The notes under the pieces were generated by a model, which was not told the origin of the DNA, ran no database searches, and saw nothing but the letters and a program-made list of their open reading frames with translations. The position numbers and the translations under genes were made by a program. Of a stretch of DNA of 28,265 nucleotides, positions 6,273 through 13,640 are shown one piece after another. The first letter of the stretch is position 1; the number at the start of each line of letters is the position of its first letter. The DNA is taken from NCBI GenBank assembly GCA_964444225.1, contig CAYUFM010000013.1:1-28265 (forward strand), in the 5' to 3' direction. This DNA comes from JALHOM01 sp964444225 (GTDB lineage: Bacteria > Patescibacteriota > Saccharimonadia > Saccharimonadales > 2-12-FULL-41-12).

Positions 6273-8785
6273 ATCTGTAATGCGTGAAGTTTCTCAACCG
6301 CAGAATCAACCACACCAGAAACGAGCCTACTCATAACATCTTCGCTGAGAGTGCGGTCATAGCTAGACAAAGTAAGCCTAAATGTAATACGTTTTTTATT
6401 ACCAATATTTTCGTCCTTAAACATATCAATCAATTGCAATTCTACACCGCAGTCTTCAGGACAAACCGTAGTACTGCTACTATCTAGCTCAGTTTTTAGG
6501 TCAACGTACGACACATTATCCTCAACTTCTAGACATATATCCTGAGATATAGAAGGAAAGCGAGAAAGCGGCACGTATTTTAACTGATTGGTATCCCCTA
6601 ATTCATCTAAATATAGCTCAAACCCAGCAACCGAGTTAGGTAATTTGAGTTTATTTAATACATTCAGATCAAACTCTCCAACAACTCCAACCATTTTGTC
6701 GTCTTTTACTACAACAGCACTTCTGGTAACGTCAAATGGCTTAACCATCTCTTTTGAAGAAGGAGCTCCTGACATTTCATCTACAGTATATGGAAGAAAT
6801 TGAGCATTTGGTACAAGCTGAGATACATACTTTTTAGCCCGAAAGAAGACATCCTTAGTGGAATTCTTGTCAAAATAGACTAAAGCCACGGTGCCCTTTT
6901 CTAGTGGCAGATCAGAATACACCATTGATTTATTATGGACATTTCCTAGCTCAAATAAGGCAAATTTATCATGTCCAGCTTTGATATTTTGATAAACAAC
7001 ATTTAGTAAGCTTGGGGTTAAACTAAGTCGGTAATATTGCAAATCTGGACTGATGGCATTACTGAGCTTAAAGGCCATTTCTGGATCTTGACCGGCTTTT
7101 TCCAGCAAGTTCCCGTGCACAAAACTGTACGTCAGAATTTCATTAGCGCCAAAAGACGCCAACTTATTTCTTACTAGGTTTTTAACTGTAATTCTAGAGT
7201 CAATAATTGCTGGAGCCACGCCTTTCTTTGGCAGAACTTGTGGCATTTTATCGTAACCCAATAGCCTTCCAACTTCTTCAACAATGTCTTCTTTTATCTC
7301 TATATCCGTCCGCCAAAACGGCGCATAAAATTCAATCTCACCTTCAGCGCCTTCTTCCAGACATGCAAATCCAACATTTCGTAGAAGCTGTTTTATTTCT
7401 TCTGATGAAAGCTCCAAGCCCAGTCTAGAATTGATAAATTCTGCAGAAGCTACAACCTTGCTGTTAATCGACTGACTGTCATACATTTCCTGCGGAAAAT
7501 TCACTACATCAATAACGTCGCTGGCTTGCTTACCCCCAGCAATCTGCTTGACGTCTTCCATCATTTTTACAATTACGCGGTCATTCTGCAGGGGCGACTG
7601 ACCTTTATTATTTCTGGTAACCGCATCGGTAAAAAGTCCGTGCTCCATACTAGTCCGACGAATTGAGTACATGTCAAAGTTAGCACATTCAATAATGATA
7701 TTCTTGGTGTTTTCATCCACGCCTGTTGTTGTGCCACCCATCACACCACCAATGCCTATTAATTCTTTGTCGGTGGCGATCATGATTGCTTCTGAGCGCG
7801 GCGCAATGGTTTTGCCGTTTAGTAGAGCTATGGTTTCGCCTTCTTTTGGCAAACGTACAGTTAAGTTAGTGATATCTCCTGATAAGTTTTTTACCTTGTC
7901 GTAATCATACGCGTGCAACGGTTGCCCAGTGACATATGCAAGATGATTGGTCATGTCAACAACGTTGTTTATGGATTTAATGCCTATTCTGGTCAACAAA
8001 GCTTGTACCCAGACTGGGCTTGGCTTTATAGCTACATCACTCATCGCGACCGCCATAAAACGTGGTACTAAATTAGGAATTTCATTTTTTACTTCCAGTT
8101 TTAGAGTATCTACGATTTCGGATTTTGAAGATTTTAAGAAAATCTGTGGAATTTTCAAATACCAGTCAGGTGTAGTGAATTCATGACCATATATTCCGGC
8201 AATCTCGCGGGCCACACCCAGCACACCAAAGCAATCAGGCCGATGTGTAAACATCTTGTTCTCGATATCAATGACTGTGTCGTCCAGACCATAAAGGTTT
8301 TTAAATGGTGTTCCAGGCGTCATGTTGTTTTCGCCAACATCTTCAGCGCTAATTTCAAGCAAACCTTCGTGGCTATCGCTAATCGCTAGTTCACTTGGAC
8401 TAGCCAGCATACCATTACTAACAACACCACGAATTTCTCGGGCCTCTAGCACAAATGGGTCTTTGTCGTGAGTAGCTGGCACAGTTGCACCAGGCGGAAT
8501 CCAAGCAACAGTTAAGCCTTCACGGACATTTGGCGCCCCACAAACGACTTGAACGTTTTCGCCCGTTCCAGCGTCAATCTCACAAACCGATAATTTATCT
8601 GCATCTGGATGCTTTTCGCACTTTACGACTTTTGCAACGACAACGCCCTCGTATCGTTTACCATAATCTATTACCTCTTCAACGGCCCCTAGCTGAGCAC
8701 CAATTTTGGCAACAAGGCCATCAACATCACTAAGATCAAGCTCCCCGCCCGTATAATATTTAACTGTCTTTAAACTAACTTTCAT
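6269..8785 (-). CDS. pheT: phenylalanyl-tRNA synthetase beta subunit
   Basis: The beta subunit of the (alpha-beta)2 phenylalanyl-tRNA synthetase. It holds the editing and tRNA-recognition modules while PheS holds the catalytic site. The 838 residues show the N-terminal tRNA-binding OB domain (VVVAKVVKCEKHPDADKLSVC, VVCGAPN), the B3/4 editing region (NNVVDMTNHL, GQPLHAYD), a B5 region (LGYDKMPQVLP) and the C-terminal FDX-ACB anticodon-binding domain beginning LSRFPSISQDICLEV. The start ATG shares one base with the pheS stop (TAATG) and the stop overlaps the DUF2207 start. The length is slightly above the roughly 800 usual for bacteria. Confidence 0.97.
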   Translation of the reverse strand: MKVSLKTVKYYTGGELDLSDVDGLVAKIGAQLGAVEEVIDYGKRYEGVVVAKVVKCEKHPDADKLSVCEIDAGTGENVQVVCGAPNVREGLTVAWIPPGATVPATHDKDPFVLEAREIRGVVSNGMLASPSELAISDSHEGLLEISAEDVGENNMTPGTPFKNLYGLDDTVIDIENKMFTHRPDCFGVLGVAREIAGIYGHEFTTPDWYLKIPQIFLKSSKSEIVDTLKLEVKNEIPNLVPRFMAVAMSDVAIKPSPVWVQALLTRIGIKSINNVVDMTNHLAYVTGQPLHAYDYDKVKNLSGDITNLTVRLPKEGETIALLNGKTIAPRSEAIMIATDKELIGIGGVMGGTTTGVDENTKNIIIECANFDMYSIRRTSMEHGLFTDAVTRNNKGQSPLQNDRVIVKMMEDVKQIAGGKQASDVIDVVNFPQEMYDSQSINSKVVASAEFINSRLGLELSSEEIKQLLRNVGFACLEEGAEGEIEFYAPFWRTDIEIKEDIVEEVGRLLGYDKMPQVLPKKGVAPAIIDSRITVKNLVRNKLASFGANEILTYSFVHGNLLEKAGQDPEMAFKLSNAISPDLQYYRLSLTPSLLNVVYQNIKAGHDKFALFELGNVHNKSMVYSDLPLEKGTVALVYFDKNSTKDVFFRAKKYVSQLVPNAQFLPYTVDEMSGAPSSKEMVKPFDVTRSAVVVKDDKMVGVVGEFDLNVLNKLKLPNSVAGFELYLDELGDTNQLKYVPLSRFPSISQDICLEVEDNVSYVDLKTELDSSSTTVCPEDCGVELQLIDMFKDENIGNKKRITFRLTLSSYDRTLSEDVMSRLVSGVVDSAVEKLHALQI

Positions 8786-9804
8786 TAAAATTGCCTCAGG
8801 AAATTAAGTTTACCGCTATTAAAATGCCGGATGTCCTCGATGCCGTTTTTCATCATAACCATACGTTCTATACCTTGGCCGAAGGCAAATCCGGTGTAGA
8901 CATCTGGGTCTATGCCAGCCATCTTTAGAACATTTGGATGAATCATGCCACAGCCTAGAAGCTCTAGCCATTTTTGCTCCTCGCTGTCGTCCCGTCGCAA
9001 AATCTGAGGTCTCTCAACCGCCAGCTCGAAGCTAGGCTCGGTAAATGGAAAGTAAAAAGGTTGAAGTTTTACGTCCAACTCTTCGCCAAAATATTCATTT
9101 AGATAAGTCTTCAGTGTCGCCACCAACATCCCAGCGTGCACGCCCTTGTCTACATAAATTCCTTCTAGCTGATGAAAGGTGTGCTCGTGAGTTGCATCCA
9201 GGTCTTCATTACGAAATACTCTACCCGGGATAACGTAAGCGATAGCCTCACCTTTTTCTAATAGATGTTTATTGGCGGCCAAAATCCTATTTTGCATCGT
9301 AGAAGTGTGTGCCGGGGCAATGAAGCCGTCTTCTGTCATGAACGTATCATAATCGTCGCGGGCCGGATGACCCTCTGGAAAGTTCAAACTCTCAAACATA
9401 TGATAATCATCATCAATCTGCCTGGATTCCATTGCAGAAAATCCCATTCTTCCAAAAATGTCTAAAATTCTTTCAATTTCTTGGCTAAGTGGATGAATCG
9501 ACCCGATAGTAGCCGGCAACACCTGCGGTGCATTAGTTAAATTAGTATTTAAATCCCAAGGCGCCGTTACGTCTATTGGCTCACGATTATCTGTCTGGTT
9601 TTCTGTACCCAATATTTGTTCTAGCTCGGCCCGTAGCTCATTTACCGCTTTACCAAATGCACCTTTTTTATCATCTGGCATTAGTTTAATTTCATCAAAC
9701 AGGCTTCTCAATTCAGGACTTTTAAGCACGCTACGATCACCTTCATGCGCGCGCTTCTTTAGCTCATCTATAATACCTTCAAATTGATACATCTTATTAC
9801 TCAT
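8785..9804 (-). CDS. pheS: phenylalanyl-tRNA synthetase alpha subunit
   Basis: The catalytic subunit that charges tRNA-Phe with phenylalanine using ATP. The 339 residues begin with the helical N-terminal domain, followed by the class II catalytic core: motif 2 FRNEDLDATHEHTFHQLEG around residues 197-215 and motif 3 GFAFGQGIERMVMMKNGI around 305-322. It is the first gene of pheS-pheT-DUF2207. The start at 9804 lies in a 28-bp divergent gap shared with yajQ, and the only plausible -10 (TATACC, 9822-9817) overlaps the yajQ -10 on the other strand. Confidence 0.97.
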   Translation of the reverse strand: MSNKMYQFEGIIDELKKRAHEGDRSVLKSPELRSLFDEIKLMPDDKKGAFGKAVNELRAELEQILGTENQTDNREPIDVTAPWDLNTNLTNAPQVLPATIGSIHPLSQEIERILDIFGRMGFSAMESRQIDDDYHMFESLNFPEGHPARDDYDTFMTEDGFIAPAHTSTMQNRILAANKHLLEKGEAIAYVIPGRVFRNEDLDATHEHTFHQLEGIYVDKGVHAGMLVATLKTYLNEYFGEELDVKLQPFYFPFTEPSFELAVERPQILRRDDSEEQKWLELLGCGMIHPNVLKMAGIDPDVYTGFAFGQGIERMVMMKNGIEDIRHFNSGKLNFLRQF

Positions 9805-9815
9805 TGTATCAGAGG

Positions 9816-9824
9816 TGGTATAAT
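9816..9824 (+). promoter_or_regulatory. yajQ extended -10, leaderless type
   Basis: TGGTATAAT is a perfect extended -10, ending 8 nt before the yajQ ATG. Transcription is predicted at about 9831-9832, giving essentially no 5' UTR. Confidence 0.65.
9817..9822 (-). promoter_or_regulatory. pheS -10 box candidate
   Basis: TATACC read leftward ends 12 nt before the pheS ATG. It sits inside the extended -10 of yajQ on the opposite strand, so the two promoters should exclude each other. Confidence 0.35.
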
Positions 9825-9832
9825 TGTGACAT

Positions 9833-10330
9833 ATGGGAAACTTTAGCTTCGATATTGTTAGCGACTATGACAAGGCCGAGATGAACAACGTCTTCGACCA
9901 AACCAAAAAGGAAATCACAAGTCGGTATGACTTTAAGGGCACTCAAGCAGATCTAGACTGGCTGGACGGCGATAAAACCGGACTCAAAATCACTGGTGAT
10001 AGCGACTATCATATCGATGCTATCTTAGACATTATCCGAAAAAAACTAGCTACTAGAGGCCAAAGCCAAAAAGTACTAGACGTCAGCAAAGAAGCCACCA
10101 CCACAAACCTGAAGACAACTAAAGAAGTCTTATTTAAGAAAGGCATCTCTGGCGACAACGCCAAAAAAGTCACGGCTAAAATCCGTGACAGCTACCCTAA
10201 AGTAAAAGCTACTATTCAAGGCGACGAGATCAGAGTCACGAGCCCCAAAAAAGACGAACTCCAAGCCGTTATGCAACTTCTTCGCGAAGCCGACTTTGAC
10301 TTTCCGCTAAGTTTTACAAACTTCCGCTAG
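9833..10330 (+). CDS. yajQ: YajQ family nucleotide-binding protein
   Basis: A 165-residue YajQ (UPF0234) protein. Members have two RRM-like ferredoxin folds; some bind c-di-GMP or nucleic acid, but the role here is unknown. Family hallmarks visible are SFDIVSDYDKAEMNNVFDQ at the N-terminus, TSRYDFKG, the internal KEATTTNLKTTKEVLFKKGI stretch and the characteristic end DFPLSFTNFR. Length is normal (about 160). A leaderless promoter is present and the gene runs divergently from pheS. Its TAG stop is interleaved with that of the convergent downstream gene on the four bases CTAG. Confidence 0.94.
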   Translation: MGNFSFDIVSDYDKAEMNNVFDQTKKEITSRYDFKGTQADLDWLDGDKTGLKITGDSDYHIDAILDIIRKKLATRGQSQKVLDVSKEATTTNLKTTKEVLFKKGISGDNAKKVTAKIRDSYPKVKATIQGDEIRVTSPKKDELQAVMQLLREADFDFPLSFTNFR

Positions 10331-10668
10331 GCATCAGTGCCAGATTTTGCAGAATTAATTTGATCTGTAATATTTTCTATAACTGGGCCAATTAATGGTA
10401 TCTGGTCAAATAGAGACAACAGCCACACAAGAACACCTACACCTATTGTTATTCCCACAACACTACCTACAGCAAAGAAAATACCTCTCATAAAATTTTC
10501 CCAATACAAACGCTTACGGCTTATGTAGCCAGAGGCAAAAAGTAGCTCTAGTGCTAGCGCAACTTGCTTGCGGTTTTTTATCAGAAGTTCGCGCGCATTC
10601 AAAGGACGCTGTGGTCGCTGTGGCTCCGGCTTTTGTTGCCGGGGTGGCCTCGACTGAGTTTGATTCAT
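10327..10668 (-). CDS. DUF5665-like small membrane protein
   Basis: A 113-residue protein with a Pro/Gln/Arg-rich N-terminal tail (residues 1-24), an amphipathic segment (LIKNRKQVALALELL) and the motif LYWENFMRGIFFAVGSVVG leading into one long hydrophobic span ending LLSLFDQIPLIGPVIENI. That WENF-RGIFFG-G...LFDQIP pattern is how I recognise DUF5665; the family has no known function. A TGGTAGAAT extended -10 ends 6 nt before the ATG, so it is probably leaderless and monocistronic. The single-membrane topology is a prediction from hydrophobicity alone. Confidence 0.7.
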   Translation of the reverse strand: MNQTQSRPPRQQKPEPQRPQRPLNARELLIKNRKQVALALELLFASGYISRKRLYWENFMRGIFFAVGSVVGITIGVGVLVWLLSLFDQIPLIGPVIENITDQINSAKSGTDA

Positions 10669-10674
10669 GACCTA

Positions 10675-10683
10675 ATTCTACCA
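10675..10683 (-). promoter_or_regulatory. extended -10, leaderless type (DUF5665-like gene)
   Basis: TGGTAGAAT read leftward ends 6 nt before the ATG at 10668. The predicted transcription start coincides with the start codon. Confidence 0.6.
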
Positions 10684-10687
10684 GAAA

Positions 10688-11485
10688 CTAAGCTTTAGCG
10701 TATATTGGAACAACTTCACCACTCCAGCTTTCCCAAATAAAAAGCGGGGCATTTTTATGCAAAACTGAGCCTAGTCTTATTCTTCTTCCATCTTGAGATA
10801 CTCTATTATCGACTCCTTGATTGTAATGATAATGCCCAGTTACCAAAGATTTATGAAAACCATTTGGTACATCTTTAGAAGTAGATAGTGTGTAAGGCCA
10901 GATATCAAAAATTTGTGGTGGCTCGCTTGACCAATTAAATCCATCCGAATTTGGGTTTGCACTTATATCAAGTGCTTCCTTTTGGCCCCCCTGTCCGGTC
11001 CATTCTTCAGATGTGATTCCAGCATGAACCGCTAAAAACCCCTCAGCTTCAAAGTAAGGAAGCAGACCATAGAAATATCTGTCATGACCGGCTTTAGTTA
11101 TTGAATCCCTTAGTTTATTAACTGCATCTAAGGCAACTTTAGCTGAAGGGTTTTTTGGTAAGTCAAGATTCGTACCATAGGCCCTCAACATATCAGTGTG
11201 ATGATATGGCCAGATACTTCTTGCCCAAACTTCTTGCGCCTCTCGTTCGTTCTCGTTCATAGAAGCCCCAACAGTCCACTCATGATTTCCAGAGACGCAT
11301 ATAGCTCCTACTTCCAATAATAGGTCCACTGTTTTTTTGGAGTCACCATAATCTGGTGCATCAATTGCATCACCAATGCTTACTAGCTGTACATCTTCAT
11401 TCTCATACCGCGATATACAGGACATTAAATTCTCGTACCGTCCATGAATATCACCAGTCACTACAAACTTCTGTTCAGCTTTCAT
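10688..11485 (-). CDS. calcineurin-like metallophosphoesterase
   Basis: A 265-residue metallophosphoesterase with the two-metal active-site blocks: GDIHGRYENL (D-x-H), GDAIDAPDYGD (GD...D), GNHEW (GNHE-type) and near the C-terminus VTGHYHYN (GH-x-H). The arrangement resembles the bacterial PrpE/ApaH-like serine/threonine or diadenosine-polyphosphate phosphatases; the substrate is unknown. An upstream in-frame ATG at 11560 would add 25 residues, but the extended -10 TGGTATAAT (11504-11496) lies between it and the ATG at 11485, so 11485 is the preferred start. Those extra residues (hydrophilic, not family-like) would not be transcribed from this promoter. Confidence 0.85.
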   Translation of the reverse strand: MKAEQKFVVTGDIHGRYENLMSCISRYENEDVQLVSIGDAIDAPDYGDSKKTVDLLLEVGAICVSGNHEWTVGASMNENEREAQEVWARSIWPYHHTDMLRAYGTNLDLPKNPSAKVALDAVNKLRDSITKAGHDRYFYGLLPYFEAEGFLAVHAGITSEEWTGQGGQKEALDISANPNSDGFNWSSEPPQIFDIWPYTLSTSKDVPNGFHKSLVTGHYHYNQGVDNRVSQDGRRIRLGSVLHKNAPLFIWESWSGEVVPIYAKA

Positions 11486-11495
11486 TGAACTGAAT

Positions 11496-11504
11496 ATTAT
11501 ACCA
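11496..11504 (-). promoter_or_regulatory. extended -10 that fixes the phosphoesterase start
   Basis: TGGTATAAT read leftward ends 10 nt before the ATG at 11485, giving a predicted 5' UTR of 3-4 nt. Confidence 0.6.
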
Positions 11505-11578
11505 TACTTTGTCAAATTTTGCACGTTTTTTTGAGTCAGAAAATGCGTAAATTTTGACATTAGTCAAGTTTGTGAAGA

Positions 11579-12643
11579 CTAATCGTCGGTTTTAGGGCGA
11601 TCAATCTGGTCTAGCTCTAACACTGGTTCTCCACCACCAATTTTTACGATGTCTTTATCTATTTTACCGAGCTCTTTGGATGCGCTGTTGTAGTGACTAA
11701 CCGTGGCACCTAAACTATTGCCGATCTTGCCAAAGTACGTGTTGTAGGCTAGCAAGTGCTTTTGTAATTGTTCGATATTTTTGCGAATAACATCTGTGTC
11801 TTTTTGAATTTCCAGGCTCTTTAACCCTTGGACAATTACTTGCAACATTGCTGAAAGCGTACTTGGACCCACTATAACTACCCGCTTTTCTACAGCAGCG
11901 TAGTTCATCAGATCTCGTCCCGACACACCACTAGCTCCAACTTTGTTGGCTAGTAAGTCATAATAAATTGCTTCTGAGGGTATAAACATCAGCGCTTGGT
12001 CCATCGTGCCTTTTTTAGTATTTATATATTTAGATGTTTCATCGATCCGTTTTTTCAGATCTTCTTTAAAGGCTTTTTCAAAAGCCGGACGCTCACCGTC
12101 TTTTGCCTCGACCAAGCGGTTATAATTTTCTAAAGAAAACTTACTGTCTATCGGTAAAATCCTACCGTCGAGATGAATCACAGCATCCACAATATAAGAA
12201 TCACCTATTTTGTGCTGCAAACTATATGAACTAGGCGGCAATAGATTCTGCAGTATTTGCTCTAGATAGAATTCACCCAGCACACCTCGTTGCTTTGGAT
12301 TTTGGAGTACATTTTGCAGCTGCTTTAACTCATCCGCCACATCGACAACTCGTTTGTTAGTCTCATCAAGTTTGGTTAAGCGCTCAGTCACATCTGTCAC
12401 CAGCTTGGATGATTCCTTAAACTGATTGAGCATGCTTTTTTGCATTTGCTCGTTGTTTTTATCGATCCGATCACTGATTTGACTACCAAGGCTATCCTTT
12501 AGCTTGGTGACATTCTCGCTAAGTGTCGTTATATCCTGCTTGATCAAACCAGCTGTGCCATCGCTGGGCCGATTCTGGTTTTTTACCAAAACAAAAATCA
12601 ACACCACGTTCACAAGCCCCAAAACTATAAGACCAACTTCCAT
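11579..12643 (-). CDS. rmuC: RmuC-family DNA recombination protein
   Basis: A 354-residue RmuC protein. E. coli RmuC limits recombination between inverted repeats; the mechanism is presumed nuclease-like. Residues 1-20 form a hydrophobic N-terminal anchor, followed by a long coiled coil (about 30-115, rich in Lys, Asp, Glu and Leu). The conserved RmuC core comes next: KQRGVLGEFYLEQIL, VDAVIHLDGRILPIDSKFSLENY, ALMFIPSEAIYYDL and RVVIVGPSTLSAMLQVI. PIDSKF with the preceding D resembles the PD-(D/E)xK-type active site proposed for this family. A TATACT -10 ends exactly 6 nt before the start, so the mRNA should be leaderless. Confidence 0.92.
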   Translation of the reverse strand: MEVGLIVLGLVNVVLIFVLVKNQNRPSDGTAGLIKQDITTLSENVTKLKDSLGSQISDRIDKNNEQMQKSMLNQFKESSKLVTDVTERLTKLDETNKRVVDVADELKQLQNVLQNPKQRGVLGEFYLEQILQNLLPPSSYSLQHKIGDSYIVDAVIHLDGRILPIDSKFSLENYNRLVEAKDGERPAFEKAFKEDLKKRIDETSKYINTKKGTMDQALMFIPSEAIYYDLLANKVGASGVSGRDLMNYAAVEKRVVIVGPSTLSAMLQVIVQGLKSLEIQKDTDVIRKNIEQLQKHLLAYNTYFGKIGNSLGATVSHYNSASKELGKIDKDIVKIGGGEPVLELDQIDRPKTDD

Positions 12644-12649
12644 ATCTAT

Positions 12650-12655
12650 AGTATA
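12650..12655 (-). promoter_or_regulatory. rmuC -10, leaderless type
   Basis: TATACT read leftward ends 6 nt before the ATG, placing the predicted start of transcription at the initiator A. Confidence 0.5.
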
Positions 12656-12664
12656 CAGCTTTTG

Positions 12665-13492
12665 CTAATGATCGTCGGTCTCATTATGTGCATTTACCTG
12701 AGAATACATGGCCGTATCATTCTCGTGACCTGCATCGATATACTGGTGGGCGTAAATTATAGCAAAACCGACGGTAATCACACCAATCAGTAGCATCAAG
12801 GGCTGAATCTGGATAATTTTATCACTTTTAGAAGTCTGGTGAATAGTTGGAATAATGTCACTCATGGCAATGTAGAGTAGAAATCCAGCACTAAGTCCAA
12901 GCATGATTCCTATCGGCAATTTTTCGGCACTGCCCAACCAATACACCGGCAGAGCCATTGCAGTTGTTGAAAGCGCTGTTAGCATATTTACAATCAAAAC
13001 TCGTTTTCTAGACATGCCCCGGGATAGTAACAGTCCAAAGTCACCAATCTCTTGCGGAATTTCATGCGCAGCAACTGCAACTGCAGTAATAATTCCTGTC
13101 GGCACCGATATCAAAAACGCTGCCGCAATTGCAACACCATCTAGAGCGTTATGTATAAAATCACCAAAGATTATCAAGTTTTTTGACACGTTTTTGCGAG
13201 CTTCATCTTCGTCGTGGTGATGATGAAACCAATGCAAAAATCTCTCTGCCAGGAAAAAAGCCAAGATTCCAAGCAAGCAAGCCAACAATACCTCGCTCGG
13301 CTCGCCTTCACTAACACCCTCACTGAGTAGATCCAAAAAAACGGCAGCAAGTAATCCGCCGGCCGCAAAAGGTGTGGCGTATTTTATCAATTTTTCGACA
13401 TTTGATTTTTTTGTTATTAATAGTGCCCCGCCCACCAACGACAACAAACCGCCAACGAGTGAGAAAACTAATACATATAAATAATCGTCCAT
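12665..13492 (-). CDS. ZIP-family divalent metal transporter
   Basis: A 275-residue polytopic membrane protein moving zinc or another divalent metal into the cytoplasm. The conserved metal-binding helices are present: HNALDGVAIAAAF (TM4) and AHEIPQEIGDFGLL (TM5). A cytoplasmic histidine-rich loop, FHHHHDEDE, lies between TM3 and TM4, and another His/Asp-rich tail closes the protein. The hydrophobic pattern fits about eight helices. The HEIPQE motif matches the GufA/ZupT side of the family. The promoter TGATAAGAT ends 9 nt before the ATG. A terminator for typA lies in the upstream gap, so this gene should be transcribed on its own. Metal specificity is not decidable here. Confidence 0.92.
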   Translation of the reverse strand: MDDYLYVLVFSLVGGLLSLVGGALLITKKSNVEKLIKYATPFAAGGLLAAVFLDLLSEGVSEGEPSEVLLACLLGILAFFLAERFLHWFHHHHDEDEARKNVSKNLIIFGDFIHNALDGVAIAAAFLISVPTGIITAVAVAAHEIPQEIGDFGLLLSRGMSRKRVLIVNMLTALSTTAMALPVYWLGSAEKLPIGIMLGLSAGFLLYIAMSDIIPTIHQTSKSDKIIQIQPLMLLIGVITVGFAIIYAHQYIDAGHENDTAMYSQVNAHNETDDH

Positions 13493-13501
13493 CTGTTTTT
13501 A

Positions 13502-13510
13502 ATCTTATCA
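13502..13510 (-). promoter_or_regulatory. extended -10 of the ZIP gene, leaderless type
   Basis: TGATAAGAT read leftward ends 9 nt before the ATG at 13492. Confidence 0.5.
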
Positions 13511-13530
13511 AGTATGCGTGTATTACGGAA

Positions 13531-13563
13531 GAAAAACATTGAACCCCGGGGTACCCGAGGTTC
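13531..13563 (-). terminator. Rho-independent terminator after typA
   Basis: Leftward, GAACCTCGGG-TAC-CCCGGGGTTC forms a 10-bp stem with one mismatch (13563-13541), followed by AATG and TTTTT. It separates typA from the ZIP gene. Confidence 0.7.
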
Positions 13564-13566
13564 TTG

Positions 13567-13640
13567 GGAAGCCTCACACTTCCATATATATTGTAGTCCT
13601 TAAGGCCTAAATGTAGCTGTGATAAACCTCACACAACTAC
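13567..13640 (-). other. two further hairpins in the typA 3' end
   Basis: One hairpin, GTAGTTGTG/CACAGCTAC (13640-13613), starts over the typA stop codon. A second, GGAAG/CTTCC (13583-13567), precedes the terminator. Both loops include the sequence TGAGG, from a repeated GTGTGAGG. This could be an RNA-stabilising or protein-binding 3' end, or a processed small RNA. Confidence 0.45.

Noticed and set aside
11496..11515. A perfect TTGACA upstream of the phosphoesterase -10
   Set aside because: It is only 8 bp from the -10, far too close to act as its -35; the extended TGG motif is a better explanation.
13541..13640. Possible SRP or other known structural RNA between typA and the ZIP gene
   Set aside because: The GGAAG hairpin lacks the conserved SRP tetraloop and internal loops, and the last hairpin with a T tract is explained as a terminator.
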